DNA from: Chromatocurvus halotolerans | GTDB lineage: Bacteria; Pseudomonadota; Gammaproteobacteria; Pseudomonadales; Halieaceae | Assembly: GCF_004340525.1 (NCBI RefSeq) | Contig: NZ_SLWX01000015.1 | Coordinates: 17,234 to 81,233 of the forward strand | Length of the DNA stretch: 64,000 bases | Reading direction: 5' to 3' | Part shown: positions 25,623 through 33,494 of the stretch, piece after piece | How the letters are laid out: every line of letters starts with the position of its first letter | Numbering within the stretch: position 1 is the first letter of the stretch | Program-made: the position numbers and the translations under genes | The notes under the pieces: model-generated | What the model saw: only the letters and a program-made list of their open reading frames with translations | What the model was told of the DNA's origin: nothing | Database searches by the model: none

Positions 25623-26426
25623 TCAGCTCCTACCAGGACCTGAGCCCACAGCACCACCGTCAAATAAGGCATTGAGATAAGCGGCAGTGCGCACACCAGC
25701 CTGGGAGATCCTGCGCTGGATCGTGCTGGTCCAGGCATAGCGATAATCCCAGCCCAGGTCAGGGTCCTCGGGGTAGATGCGGTCACGTAGCGCGGCGCTT
25801 TCGGCAATCCACACCAGCGGGTCCGGGTCGTTCCATGCGCGAAACTCCTCGCTCGAGAGTTTTCTGTCCAGCCACTCCACCCACTCGCTGTAGGCGAGCT
25901 GCTCACTGTCAATGATCTGACTGTCCCACAACCGGTGCAGGTTGGTGGACTGCCCGAAATACGTGACCCGCGCGTCATTGCCGCCGCGGTCGGTGCCGTT
26001 GCCCGCGTGCAGCGGCTGATGCAGATCGCCAATGATGTGCACGATGAAACGCAGCGCCAGGGCCCGGTCCTGCGCCGAGGTGCCCTTCGCGCGCAGATCG
26101 TCCGAGAACTTCTGTAAGGCGCTGTAGGCATCCCCTTCCCTCGGCGCTCCCACTTCCTCATAGGTCTTGCCTTCCGGCACCGTCACGTAATGCCAGGGGC
26201 TGGCGGTTCGCTGCCAGAATTCGGAGGGGTCCGAGCGCATGAAGTCCGGCCAGGTGGACGCCTCCACCAGGGTCTCCTGGCCCAGGATGTCCGCTATCGC
26301 GAGGCGCGCTTCCGGCGACAGGTAGCGCTCGGCTATCCCGGCCGCAGCCCGGTGCCCCGTTGCGCCCCAGCCGAAGGCCGAGACGGAGAAAAAGAATAGC
26401 AGTAGTGGGGTAAGACGCGTTTTCAC
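25623..26426 (-). CDS. secreted S1/P1-type nuclease
   Basis: This 267-aa zinc-dependent nuclease probably degrades single-stranded DNA or RNA outside the cytoplasm. The signal peptide is 'MKTRLTPLLLFFFSVSAFG', cleaved so that the mature chain starts at Trp (WGATGHRAAAGIAERYL), as needed because the N-terminal Trp is itself a zinc ligand. Other ligands are in order: 'STWPDFMRS' (Asp), 'PWHYV' (His), 'ALRFIVHIIGDLHQPLHAGN' (His, Asp, His) and 'NLHRLWDS' (His, Asp). Length is typical. Phosphate or nucleotide scavenging is the likely role. Confidence 0.9.
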   Translation of the reverse strand: MKTRLTPLLLFFFSVSAFGWGATGHRAAAGIAERYLSPEARLAIADILGQETLVEASTWPDFMRSDPSEFWQRTASPWHYVTVPEGKTYEEVGAPREGDAYSALQKFSDDLRAKGTSAQDRALALRFIVHIIGDLHQPLHAGNGTDRGGNDARVTYFGQSTNLHRLWDSQIIDSEQLAYSEWVEWLDRKLSSEEFRAWNDPDPLVWIAESAALRDRIYPEDPDLGWDYRYAWTSTIQRRISQAGVRTAAYLNALFDGGAVGSGPGRS

Positions 26427-26661
26427 GGCGTTGTCCTCTGGCAGTCGGGTCGTGTCCCGGGTAATGATGCCATTGTGAAGCCCGATGGCAGCATTTGCGA
26501 GGGGGTATCGGGCGGAACCTGATCCTGACGCTGTGCTCGCCGTGCTTCCGGGCGCACAGCGTGAGCCGTGCCGCCATCGGTCTTGTCCGGGGCATATGAT
26601 GCTTTGGTGCTTTGGTGATAAGCTGCTATGCTTGTTTGGTGTTTAGCTGGAAGTCGTCAAC

Positions 26662-26898
26662 ATGAGCCGTCTGACAATCACCCTTGATGATGAGATGCAT
26701 CGTGCCCTCAAGGAAACAGCGGCGCGGCAGGGGCGTTCAATTGCGTCGATTATTGATGAAAGCTTGCGTCTGCGTGGCATTCAGGGTTCGGCGAGCGCGC
26801 GGGTCCTGGTCGCACAGGCCCGTGAGCGTTCGCAGTTGAGTGACGATGAGGCAATGGCGGTGGCGGTCGACGAGACGCATGTAGCGCGCGACCGGTGA
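26662..26898 (+). CDS. ribbon-helix-helix (CopG-like) antitoxin
   Basis: This 78-aa protein has an N-terminal RHH DNA-binding motif ('MSRLTITLDDEMHRALKETAARQGRSIASIIDESLRL') and a C-terminal tail for toxin binding. Its stop overlaps the GTG of the PIN toxin (GTGA), so the pair is translationally coupled, as expected for an antitoxin-toxin operon. A direct repeat GCTTTGGT at 26604-26618 upstream could be part of the operator. Confidence 0.8.
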   Translation: MSRLTITLDDEMHRALKETAARQGRSIASIIDESLRLRGIQGSASARVLVAQARERSQLSDDEAMAVAVDETHVARDR

Positions 26899-27326
26899 GG
26901 CCGCCTGTAGTCGTTGATACCAACGTAGTGGTCGCCGGGCTGATTACGGGCGCAAAAGAGAGTCCGGTGGTGGTTATTCTGGATGCAATGTTGTCCGGCC
27001 AGTTGCTCTATCTGCTATCGCCAGCATTGCTTGCGGAGTATCGCGCTGTGTTACTGCGGCCAAAGCTGACCGCGCTGCACGGGCTGGTGGTAGCCGACGT
27101 CGATCAGCTACTGGTCGAGCTTACCGCCAACGGAATATGGCGCGAGCCGGCTGCCGCACCACACGCGCCGGATCGCAATGATGATCATCTTTGGGAACTG
27201 CTCCATGATTTTCCGGGGAGTGCCTTGATCACCGGAGATCGCCTGCTGCAGGAGAAACCGCCTGCGGGAATCTCTGTCATCTCTCCGTCAGCCTGGATTC
27301 ACGGCATCGCCAGCTCGCTTCAGTAA
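26895..27326 (+). CDS. PIN-domain toxin ribonuclease
   Basis: This 143-aa toxin is of the COG1569 type. It opens with 'PPVVVDTNVVVAGLITGAKESP', whose Asp is the first metal ligand. The conserved Glu follows in 'LLAEYRAVLLRPKL', with Asp residues in 'APDRNDDHLWELLHDFPGSALITGDRLL'. PIN toxins cleave RNA, often tRNA or rRNA. GTG 26895 is fixed by overlap with the antitoxin stop. It converges on apaH. Confidence 0.82.
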   Translation: MRPPVVVDTNVVVAGLITGAKESPVVVILDAMLSGQLLYLLSPALLAEYRAVLLRPKLTALHGLVVADVDQLLVELTANGIWREPAAAPHAPDRNDDHLWELLHDFPGSALITGDRLLQEKPPAGISVISPSAWIHGIASSLQ

Positions 27327-27327
27327 C

Positions 27328-27348
27328 CGCTGTCTGAACCTGACAGCG
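27328..27348. terminator. hairpin between convergent PIN toxin and apaH genes
   Basis: A 7-bp stem CGCTGTC/GACAGCG (27328-27334 and 27342-27348) with a 7-nt loop fills the 23-bp gap between two convergent genes. There is no U tract on either side, so termination, if any, would be inefficient or Rho-assisted. Confidence 0.3.
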
Positions 27349-27349
27349 C

Positions 27350-28186
27350 TTAGCCAGCCACCCCATCCCGACACCGACAGCTCTCCCGCTCCCCCGTCTC
27401 CAGGCAGTACAGGGTCATGTGTCCGCCCCACACGCAGCCGGTATCCAGCGCGATCGCGTTGGGGTCACCGGTCTGGCCCTGAATGGACGCCCAGTGGCCG
27501 AAGACGATGCGGTCCTTCGCGGCGCGGCGCTGCGGGTGCTGGAACCAGGCGCGCAGGCCGGGATCGCTGGCCGCGGGCTCACCGGGGTCGTGCAGCGGGC
27601 CCTTGCTCACCAGGTCCAGCCGGCCCTCGGCCGTGCAGTAGCGCATGCGAGTGAAGTAGTTGGTAATCACTCGCAGGCGGTCGTTGCCGGTCAGGGCGTC
27701 GTTCCAGATATCCGGTGAGTTGCCGTACATGGCGGCAAAGAAGTCTTCATAACAGTCACCGCGCAGCACCGCCTCCACTTCCCGCGCCCGCGCCGCCGAC
27801 TCAGCCACCGACCACTGCGGCGGAATCCCTGCGTGCACCATCGTCACGCCGTGCTCCTGCCATAGCAGCGGCCGCTGGCGCAGCCAGTCAAGGAGGGTGT
27901 CGCGATCGGGCGCGGCCAGAATCGGCGCCAGGGTATCGCTACGGGACAGCGTCTTGTGCCCCGCGGCGGCGGCCAGCAGGTGCAGATCGTGATTGCCCAG
28001 CACCATGCGGATATTGTCCCGGCGCTCGTGGAACCAGCGCAGGGTGTCGAGGCAGCTCGGACCGCGATTGACGATATCCCCCACCGACCACAGCATGTCC
28101 CGGTCGGTGTTGAAGTTCACCCGCTCCAGCAGGCACTGCAGCGGCTGCAGACAGCCCTGGAGATCACCAACGGCCCAGGTGCTCAC
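27350..28186 (-). CDS. apaH: symmetrical bis(5'-nucleosyl)-tetraphosphatase
   Basis: This 278-aa metallophosphatase hydrolyses Ap4A to two ADP. The phosphoesterase motifs are in order: 'AVGDLQGC', 'WSVGDIVNRGPSCLDTLR', 'MVLGNHDLHLLA' and 'MVHAGIPPQWS'. It ends the rsmA-apaG-apaH cluster on the minus strand, a conserved gammaproteobacterial unit linked to stress and RNA-cap metabolism. Confidence 0.95.
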   Translation of the reverse strand: MSTWAVGDLQGCLQPLQCLLERVNFNTDRDMLWSVGDIVNRGPSCLDTLRWFHERRDNIRMVLGNHDLHLLAAAAGHKTLSRSDTLAPILAAPDRDTLLDWLRQRPLLWQEHGVTMVHAGIPPQWSVAESAARAREVEAVLRGDCYEDFFAAMYGNSPDIWNDALTGNDRLRVITNYFTRMRYCTAEGRLDLVSKGPLHDPGEPAASDPGLRAWFQHPQRRAAKDRIVFGHWASIQGQTGDPNAIALDTGCVWGGHMTLYCLETGERESCRCRDGVAG

Positions 28187-28225
28187 GCCCGCGTCTCTCT
28201 CAGCCTAGCCGCTCAACCCAGCTGC

Positions 28226-28639
28226 TCAGTTCAGCGCCGTGGGCGTGTGCAGGGTGAAAGCGCGGATGGGCACCTCGAAGGCGGGCTGCTCTTTCGGGTC
28301 CATCTCGCCGCCATCGTGCACGATCATCGTGTATTCCCCCTGCATATAGCCCACTGGCGTCGGCAGCGTGGCGCCGCTGGTGTAGCGAAAGTGGGTGCCG
28401 GGCTCGATCACCGGCTGCTCGCCCACCACGCCGTCGCCGCGCACTTCCTGTACGTCGCCGTTGCCATCGGTGATCTGCCAGTGCCGGGACAGCAGCTGCA
28501 CCGGCTGCCTGCCGAAATTGGTGATGTCGATGGTGTAGGCAAAGGTGAACTGGCCACTCTCCGGGCTGGAGTGCGAGGGCAGGTAGGTGGTGCGGACGTC
28601 GACGGTGACGTTGTCAGGGTCGAAGGCTTTCTCAGTCAT
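28226..28639 (-). CDS. apaG: ApaG/CorD-like protein
   Basis: This 137-aa Fn3-like protein has the family pattern 'VTVDVRTTYLPSHSSPESGQFTFAYTIDITNFGRQPVQLLSRHW', then 'GEQPVIEPGTHFRYTSGATLPTPVG' with 'MQGEYTMIV'. The family was linked genetically to Co/Mg resistance, but the molecular role is unsettled. It overlaps the 3' end of rsmA by 8 nt and is followed by apaH after 39 nt. Confidence 0.94.
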   Translation of the reverse strand: MTEKAFDPDNVTVDVRTTYLPSHSSPESGQFTFAYTIDITNFGRQPVQLLSRHWQITDGNGDVQEVRGDGVVGEQPVIEPGTHFRYTSGATLPTPVGYMQGEYTMIVHDGGEMDPKEQPAFEVPIRAFTLHTPTALN

Positions 28640-29432
28640 GAAGTTGGTTCGCTATGGCAATGAAATCAGTGAGTTGCAGTGTTTCGGCGCGGGCGCCCGG
28701 GTCTATATCCAGGTCCTTGAGCTGCGCATCCGTGGCGATGCCCTTCAGGTTGTTACGCAGTGTCTTGCGGCGCTGGGCAAAGGCGGCCTGCACCGTGCTG
28801 CGCAGCGTCTCCACATCCACTGCGGGGTAGGGCGAGTGGCGCCAGGGTGTGAGTCGCACGATGGCGGACTGCACTTTGGGCGGTGGGTTGAAGGCGCTGG
28901 GTGGCACGTCAAACAGGTGCTCCACATAGCAGTGATACTGCGCCATGATGCCCAGGCGCCCCCAGTCCCCGCCGCCGGGCTGGGCCGCGAGGCGCTTCAC
29001 CACCTCAAGCTGCAGCATGAAGTGCATGTCCTCGATGATGGCGGTGTTCTCCAGCAGCCGGAAAATCAGCGGGGTGGAGATGTTGTAGGGCAGGTTGCCG
29101 ACCACGCGCAGGCGCTCGTCGCGTTCGCCGTTGCGCCCGTCATTCAGCAACGCCGCGTAGTCGAACTCGAGCGCATCGGCACTGTGCAGCTTGAAGCGGG
29201 GGTAAATGCTGAAGGCCGCCAGCAGGCCGGCGGTGAGGTCGCGATCCAGCTCGATGGCGTCCAGGTAGCAGCCGCTGCTGACCAGCGCCTCGGTGAGTGC
29301 GCCGCGTCCGGGACCGATTTCCACCACGCGATCATCGGTGCGCGGCGCTACCGCACTTTCAATGCGGCTGACAATGGCACCATCTTCCAGAAAATTCTGG
29401 CCAAAGCGCTTTCTGGGGCGTGCGGCTCTCAT
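28632..29432 (-). CDS. rsmA: 16S rRNA (adenine1518/1519-N6) dimethyltransferase
   Basis: This 266-aa SAM-dependent enzyme (KsgA) dimethylates two adenines at the 3' end of 16S rRNA. Features are 'PRKRFGQNFLEDGAIVSRI' at the start, 'VVEIGPGRGALTEAL' (SAM site), and catalytic 'VVGNLPYNISTPLIF'. The ATG at 29432 gives the canonical N terminus; the frame to 29567 runs through the divergent promoter region. It is divergent from the ABC permease gene. Confidence 0.95.
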   Translation of the reverse strand: MRAARPRKRFGQNFLEDGAIVSRIESAVAPRTDDRVVEIGPGRGALTEALVSSGCYLDAIELDRDLTAGLLAAFSIYPRFKLHSADALEFDYAALLNDGRNGERDERLRVVGNLPYNISTPLIFRLLENTAIIEDMHFMLQLEVVKRLAAQPGGGDWGRLGIMAQYHCYVEHLFDVPPSAFNPPPKVQSAIVRLTPWRHSPYPAVDVETLRSTVQAAFAQRRKTLRNNLKGIATDAQLKDLDIDPGARAETLQLTDFIAIANQLHD

Positions 29433-29511
29433 GCCGGCAATTGTACGGCGTGGGGGTGGGAAGTACAGCGCGGGCTGGTAACATTGCGCCTCCATTGCCG
29501 CAGATGCCCGC

Positions 29512-30288
29512 ATGACACTCCGCCACACCCTCAGCCTGATGGACACCATGGCCCGCATGTCGCTCAAGGCCGACGCGTCCCGCTATTTCCTGGGGTATAT
29601 CTGGTGGGTGCTGGAGCCGCTGCTCTATGTGGCCGTGTTCTACGTGGTGTTCGAGATCATTCTGCAGAACCGGCAGGAAAACTTCCTGGTGTTCCTGATG
29701 TGCGGCAAGCTGGTGTTCATCTGGTTCTCCAAGTCCATCAACCAGGCCTCCCGCAGCATCGTGCTGGCGCAGGGGCTGATCGCCAAGATCGACATTCCCA
29801 AGGCGCTGTTTCCGCTCGCCACCATTCATGAAGGGCTATACAAACAGGCCTCGGTATTCCTGCTGCTGGTTGTTGTGCTGTGGATGAACGGCTACGGCGT
29901 CAGCGCCAGCTGGCTGTGGCTGCTGCCGCTGATGCTGGTGAGCTACCTGATGATTGTGGCGGGGTCGCTGATCGGCGCATTTCTGGTGTGTCTGGCGTTT
30001 GATTTCAGCATGTTCATCAGTCTGGGGATGATCTTTCTGATGTTTACTTCGGGGGTGTTCTGGGACGTGCGCAGCCTCACCGATCCGGCGATGATCCAGA
30101 CCGTGCTGACCGTGAATCCGCTGGCGTTCATGCTGGATGCGTACCGGCAGGTGCTGATGCATGGTGTGGCGCCGGCGGGCGGGCATCTGCTTGCGATTGG
30201 CCTGGGTTCCCTGGCGGTGGCGCTGCTGATGGTTCGCGTAATGCAGCGGCGTGGGCAGTTTCTGGCGCTGAAGGCGATTACGGCGTGA
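29512..30288 (+). CDS. polysaccharide ABC transporter permease (Wzm-like)
   Basis: This 258-aa ABC-2 type membrane protein has six hydrophobic segments and the typical 'SRYFLGYIWWVLEPLLYVAVFYVVFE' first helix region and 'NPLAFMLDAYRQVLMHG' near the end. It would form the channel that exports a lipid-linked surface glycan. Its ATPase partner should follow directly, but here lies 3.2 kb away (33495), separated by decayed genes. The last 21 bases, including the stop, recur at 33373-33393, right before the ATPase, which shows the pair was once adjacent and was split by duplication or insertion. Confidence 0.88.
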   Translation: MTLRHTLSLMDTMARMSLKADASRYFLGYIWWVLEPLLYVAVFYVVFEIILQNRQENFLVFLMCGKLVFIWFSKSINQASRSIVLAQGLIAKIDIPKALFPLATIHEGLYKQASVFLLLVVVLWMNGYGVSASWLWLLPLMLVSYLMIVAGSLIGAFLVCLAFDFSMFISLGMIFLMFTSGVFWDVRSLTDPAMIQTVLTVNPLAFMLDAYRQVLMHGVAPAGGHLLAIGLGSLAVALLMVRVMQRRGQFLALKAITA

Positions 30289-30344
30289 CCTGAGCCCACA
30301 AGCGACATACGCGCCTTTGTCGCATTCACGCAGATTACGGCGAA

Positions 30345-30660
30345 TGGATGGGCCATCCGGCGGGCCCAGCCTGCTGCAGCGAATCCAGGTCCTGCGAGGC
30401 GTTTTCGATGCCAAACACGCCGCTCAAGGGCGAATGTCGGGCAGCCAGCTGCGCGTCAGTATAGCGTCCCTCATCGATTAGATAATAGCGCAGGTGGGGC
30501 TGATACATTCGCAGGAACTCCGGTGGTTCCGGCCGGATCATCTTCTAGATGTCGTCAAATAGCGGTGTGATGTGGTTGCCGAAGTGGATCTGCAACGTTG
30601 TACGGTCCATTGGCGCGGCGATCCTGGGCGGGGCAAATCACTCAACCAACTGCTACAGGA
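30345..30660 (-). pseudogene. decayed copy of Rpn-family nuclease gene
   Basis: This is a second, broken copy of the rpn gene at 32044-33012. Bases 30367-30542 match 32417-32590 closely (for example 'HSPLSGVFGIENASQDLDSL' is encoded in both), then the homology jumps to 32855-32960 at about 30552, so about 260 nt of the coding region are deleted. The remaining open piece (30335-30541) encodes 68 aa without a start domain. The copy is oriented like the intact gene and is followed on its 5' side by a flank repeat at 30661-30740. Confidence 0.75.
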
Positions 30661-30740
30661 AATATGGAACAGAGAGCGGGCCCCGGCAAGCCGATGGCCA
30701 CATCTGTTGGAAAGTGCGCCTCCGCGGAAGCCGCTGACGG
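30661..30740 (-). repeat. rpn 5'-flank repeat, copy 1
   Basis: About 75 bp shared with 31428-31505 and 33064-33140, with a core of GGCAAGCCGATGGCC, then TGGAAAGTGC and CTCC-CGGAA. It directly abuts the 5' end of the decayed rpn copy, as copy 3 abuts the intact gene. Confidence 0.7.
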
Positions 30741-30891
30741 CGGTGATAGTCTCGGCACATGACGCAGCGGGAACTGGGCATTACCGAAAGTCCTGTGTCC
30801 CTCCTCGTTAAGCAAGCAGTTGCAAGGGTATACTGCACAAATCGCCTGACATCTCTTTGGCGCCTCTTTGGGTGGGGCTTGGGAGCAAGGC

Positions 30892-31185
30892 ATGGAAAAA
30901 CGCAGAGTACTTTCGTTGCTCAAGAAAAGCATGGGCGAGGTGCGTGACGACTTCGGTGTCACCAGGCTCAGCCTGTTTGGGTCTACCGCTCGCGATGAGG
31001 CCGGTGAACGCAGCGATGTGGATGTCCTTGTGGCCTTTGATGGGCCGGCGACTTCGGCGCGTTATTTCGGTCTGTTGTTCTACCTGGAGGATCTTTTGGG
31101 GTGTCCGGTTGACCTGGTGACGGACAAGGCCTTGAGAGCAGAGCTCCGCCCCTATATTGAACGAGAGCTGATCCGTGTCGGATGA
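30892..31185 (+). CDS. MntA-type minimal nucleotidyltransferase antitoxin
   Basis: This 97-aa minimal nucleotidyltransferase has the 'LSLFGSTARDEAGERSDVDVLVAF' core, giving GSxxR and D-x-D. In MntA-HepT pairs this enzyme AMPylates and silences the HEPN RNase toxin. ATG 30892 follows AGCAAGG. The C terminus reads 'VDLVTDKALRAELRPYIERELIRV', the standard ending. It overlaps the downstream hepT start by 11 nt. Because the toxin next door is truncated, the antitoxin may be surplus. Confidence 0.85.
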   Translation: MEKRRVLSLLKKSMGEVRDDFGVTRLSLFGSTARDEAGERSDVDVLVAFDGPATSARYFGLLFYLEDLLGCPVDLVTDKALRAELRPYIERELIRVG

Positions 31186-31474
31186 GAGCAGTCGAGCCTG
31201 GATGTTCTATCTTGACGATATGATTGGTTTTACAGAGCGAGTCCTTACATACACTGAGGGCTACGACAAAACAGGCTTCGTGTCGAGTGGCATCACGTAC
31301 GATGCAACATTGCGAAACCTCGAGCTAATCGGCGAAGCGGCAACACATGTTCCTACTGAAGTGCGCGAGCGGTATCCAAGGGTGCCCTGGCGCCTGCTGG
31401 TCAGTGTTTGTGGGCGCTCAGAATCAGAATATGGGACAGAGCAGAGGCCCCGGCAAGCCGATGGCCACATCTGA
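31175..31474 (+). pseudogene. HepT-type HEPN toxin, C-terminally truncated
   Basis: The first 75 codons match HepT (DUF86): 'WMFYLDDMIGFTERVLTYTEGYDKTGF', 'YDATLRNLELIGEAATHVP' and 'EVRERYPRVPWR'. In intact family members the catalytic 'R-x4-6-H' segment (typically ...RNRLVHAYF...) follows within about 15 residues. Here the reading frame instead enters the rpn-flank repeat at about 31396 and stops at 31474. The RNase motif is therefore gone and the toxin should be inactive. Confidence 0.8.
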
Positions 31475-31505
31475 TGGAAAGTGCACCTCCGCGGAAACGC
31501 CAATG
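31428..31505 (-). repeat. rpn 5'-flank repeat, copy 2
   Basis: This is a second copy of the 75-bp flank sequence. It lies over the end of the truncated hepT and is not followed by a rpn coding remnant. Similarity to copy 3 extends further left to about 31400 (GCTGGTC...GGGCGCTC). Confidence 0.7.
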
Positions 31506-31583
31506 CAATGTGCAAGCCAGGGCAGGGACGACCCAATATAGCTGTTACAGGTCCCGGTTAAACGAGATATCGGTGCTGAGATA

Positions 31584-31841
31584 TTGGATGGCATCAGAGA
31601 AATCCAGCAGTACAAGAAGGGCAAGGTTGAATTAAAAGCCACGGAGCTTTCGGAACCCTCAGCTCCGCAAGTCATTCGCTCAAAACTCAACATGTCGCAA
31701 TCGGCATTTGCTGGTTTACTGGGTGTCAGTATGCGTACGCTCCAGGATTGGGAGCAAGGTCGCCGTGAACCGCAAGGCCCGGCCGTGGCTCTGTTGCGTA
31801 TTGCGGAGCAACACCCCGAGGTTTTTACGCAGCTCCACTAA
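31584..31841 (+). CDS. XRE-family antitoxin-like regulator (HigA/NadS type)
   Basis: This 85-aa protein has a C-terminal Xre HTH ('VIRSKLNMSQSAFAGLLGVSMRTLQDWEQGRREPQGPAVALLRIAEQHPEV'), typical of antitoxins that follow a RelE/HigB-like toxin gene. The open frame extends upstream to CTG 31542 ('VKRDIGAEILDGI', which looks like genuine family sequence) with no ATG, so the natural N terminus may have been cut off by the repeat insertion; TTG 31584 is the first usable start. No toxin gene is found on either side. It is probably an orphan. Confidence 0.6.
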   Translation: MDGIREIQQYKKGKVELKATELSEPSAPQVIRSKLNMSQSAFAGLLGVSMRTLQDWEQGRREPQGPAVALLRIAEQHPEVFTQLH

Positions 31842-32043
31842 ACGTGTAACACGTGCAGGCTGTCGGAAAGATTCTCGCTGCACTCTCGTCGCACTCTCGT
31901 CGCACTCTCGCAATTTGCCGCAGCTGCAGGCGCCATGCGATCTGGGCGGTTTTTTGGTCACTGTCTGGCGTTCTTGATCACCAAAAAACGACTCCGCGGA
32001 GATTTTTTTGCCAGCGTAAAAGCCGGGTCAGCCTTTCGATAGC

Positions 32044-33012
32044 CTATTTTGCATTCCCAAGCAGCTCCTCAACACTCGCCGTCACCAGAATTTCATCGGC
32101 CCAGGCCTCCAGCTGCTCGGCGGAAGCGGTTTCCAGCCGCTTCGCAGCCCAGTCCGGCAGCTCGCCGAAGCGGCGGGCCAGCTGCCGCTGCAGAACGCGT
32201 CGCTCACCTTCAAGGCGACCTTCCCGCCGCTCCTTCTCACCCAGGTACCCCCATTTTTTCGCCAGCATATCTTTTTGCTCCACGACACTGTTCAGTTGAT
32301 CCAGGTCTACACTCACCCCCAGCCGCTGCAGGTGACGCTTCAGCCAGCGGGTGATTATCGCGTCTGTGCGCTCCTTGTTCGGGTCTGCGCGGATGATGGC
32401 AATTACCCGATCCACAGCCTGCTGCAGCGAATCCAGGTCCTGCGAGGCGTTTTCGATGCCAAACACGCCGCTCAAGGGCGAATGTCGGGCACGTAACTCT
32501 TCGCCAGTATAGCTCCCCTCATCGATTAGATAATAGCGCAGGTGGGGCTGATACACTCGCAGGAACTCCGGTGGTTCCGGCCGGATCATGTTGTAGATGT
32601 CCTGGTGGGCGGTCCAGCGCCGCGAGCCGTTGTAGAGCACAATCGGCAGTACCGGCGGCAGTCCCTTGCCGGCGGTGGTGGCGCCTGACTTCAGCAGGTT
32701 GTCGTAGAAACAGGCCACGTAGTGCAACAGCCGGAGCGGCATGCGCCGGTCCAGGCTGGACTGGAATTCCAACAGCATGTAGAGGTACACCCTGGTTTCC
32801 ATTCCCTGCGAGTGGATCGCCACCGACCACACCACGTCCTCGAACTTCTCCTCAAATAGCGGTGTGATGTAGTTGCCGGAGTGGATCTGCAGCGTTGTAA
32901 AGTCCATTAGCGCGGCGATCCTGGGCGGGGCAAATTCCTCAACCAACTGCTGCACAAACTCCGGGTGACTGAAGAGCTCCTTGTAGCCGGTATCGTGGTG
33001 CTGGCTGGCCAT
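32044..33012 (-). CDS. Rpn-family recombination-promoting nuclease (transposase_31/PD-(D/E)XK)
   Basis: This 322-aa protein is of the Rpn/YhgA group, PD-(D/E)XK DNA endonucleases that raise RecA-independent recombination. The N terminus 'HHDTGYKELFSHPEFVQQLVEEF' and 'GMETRVYLYMLLEFQSSLDRRMPLRLLHYVACFYDNLL' (the E-x-Q nuclease core) are diagnostic. They are followed by 'LPPVLPIVLYNGSRRWTAHQDIYNMI'. The ATG at 33012 is the family start; the frame to 33129 runs into the flank repeat. A decayed copy lies at 30345-30660. The gene sits inside the split ABC transporter operon. Confidence 0.85.
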   Translation of the reverse strand: MASQHHDTGYKELFSHPEFVQQLVEEFAPPRIAALMDFTTLQIHSGNYITPLFEEKFEDVVWSVAIHSQGMETRVYLYMLLEFQSSLDRRMPLRLLHYVACFYDNLLKSGATTAGKGLPPVLPIVLYNGSRRWTAHQDIYNMIRPEPPEFLRVYQPHLRYYLIDEGSYTGEELRARHSPLSGVFGIENASQDLDSLQQAVDRVIAIIRADPNKERTDAIITRWLKRHLQRLGVSVDLDQLNSVVEQKDMLAKKWGYLGEKERREGRLEGERRVLQRQLARRFGELPDWAAKRLETASAEQLEAWADEILVTASVEELLGNAK

Positions 33013-33063
33013 CGCGCCCTCCGTGGCGGTGCTGGTCGGCGTTTTTTGGGCGCTCGAAATCAG

Positions 33064-33140
33064 AGCATGGAACAGAGAAGAGGCCCCCGGCAAGCCGATG
33101 GCCGCATCTGATGGAAAGTGCACCTCCACGGAAACGTTAT
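33064..33140 (-). repeat. rpn 5'-flank repeat, copy 3
   Basis: This is the copy immediately upstream of the intact rpn gene. It shares the GGCAAGCCGATGGCC core and the following TGGAAAGTGCACCTCC with copies 1 and 2, so it is probably the native 5' flank of the rpn element. Confidence 0.7.
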
Positions 33141-33214
33141 TTGCCAGCGTGAAAGCCGGCTCAGCCTTTCTGTCACCTATTTTGCATTCCCAGGCAGCGT
33201 CTCAAATTGCTCCA

Positions 33215-33393
33215 CGACAGTTGTACGGCCTTGTTTGTACGATGTAGGGGTGGGAAGTGCAGTTGAGGCTGGTAACATGCGCTTTATAATCGACGCAGAC
33301 AGCCGCATGCCGCTCAGACAAACCCTCAGCCAGAATCTCAGCCGCCTTATCGACTCGAAGGCCCGCATGGCACTGAAGGCGATTACGGCGTGA
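33215..33393 (+). pseudogene. remnant of a second ABC permease gene (5' flank plus ends)
   Basis: This stretch resembles the promoter and first codons of the permease gene at 29440-29580: both have 'ggggtgggaagt.cag...ggctggtaacat', then an ATG followed by CTCxGxCA-type codons for MxLRxTLS. It then jumps to the exact last 21 bases of that gene (CTGAAGGCGATTACGGCGTGA). About 600 nt of the middle are missing. It directly precedes the ATPase gene, so it is the decayed original or duplicate permease partner. Confidence 0.75.
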
Positions 33394-33494
33394 GCGTAGA
33401 GAAGGGCCAGCAAAGGGTGGCGGGCGCTGTCGGGGACGCGCCTGGCGACAGGTGCGTCTCCAGCGCTGGCGCTGGCGTCGCCCGTGGCGAGGTA

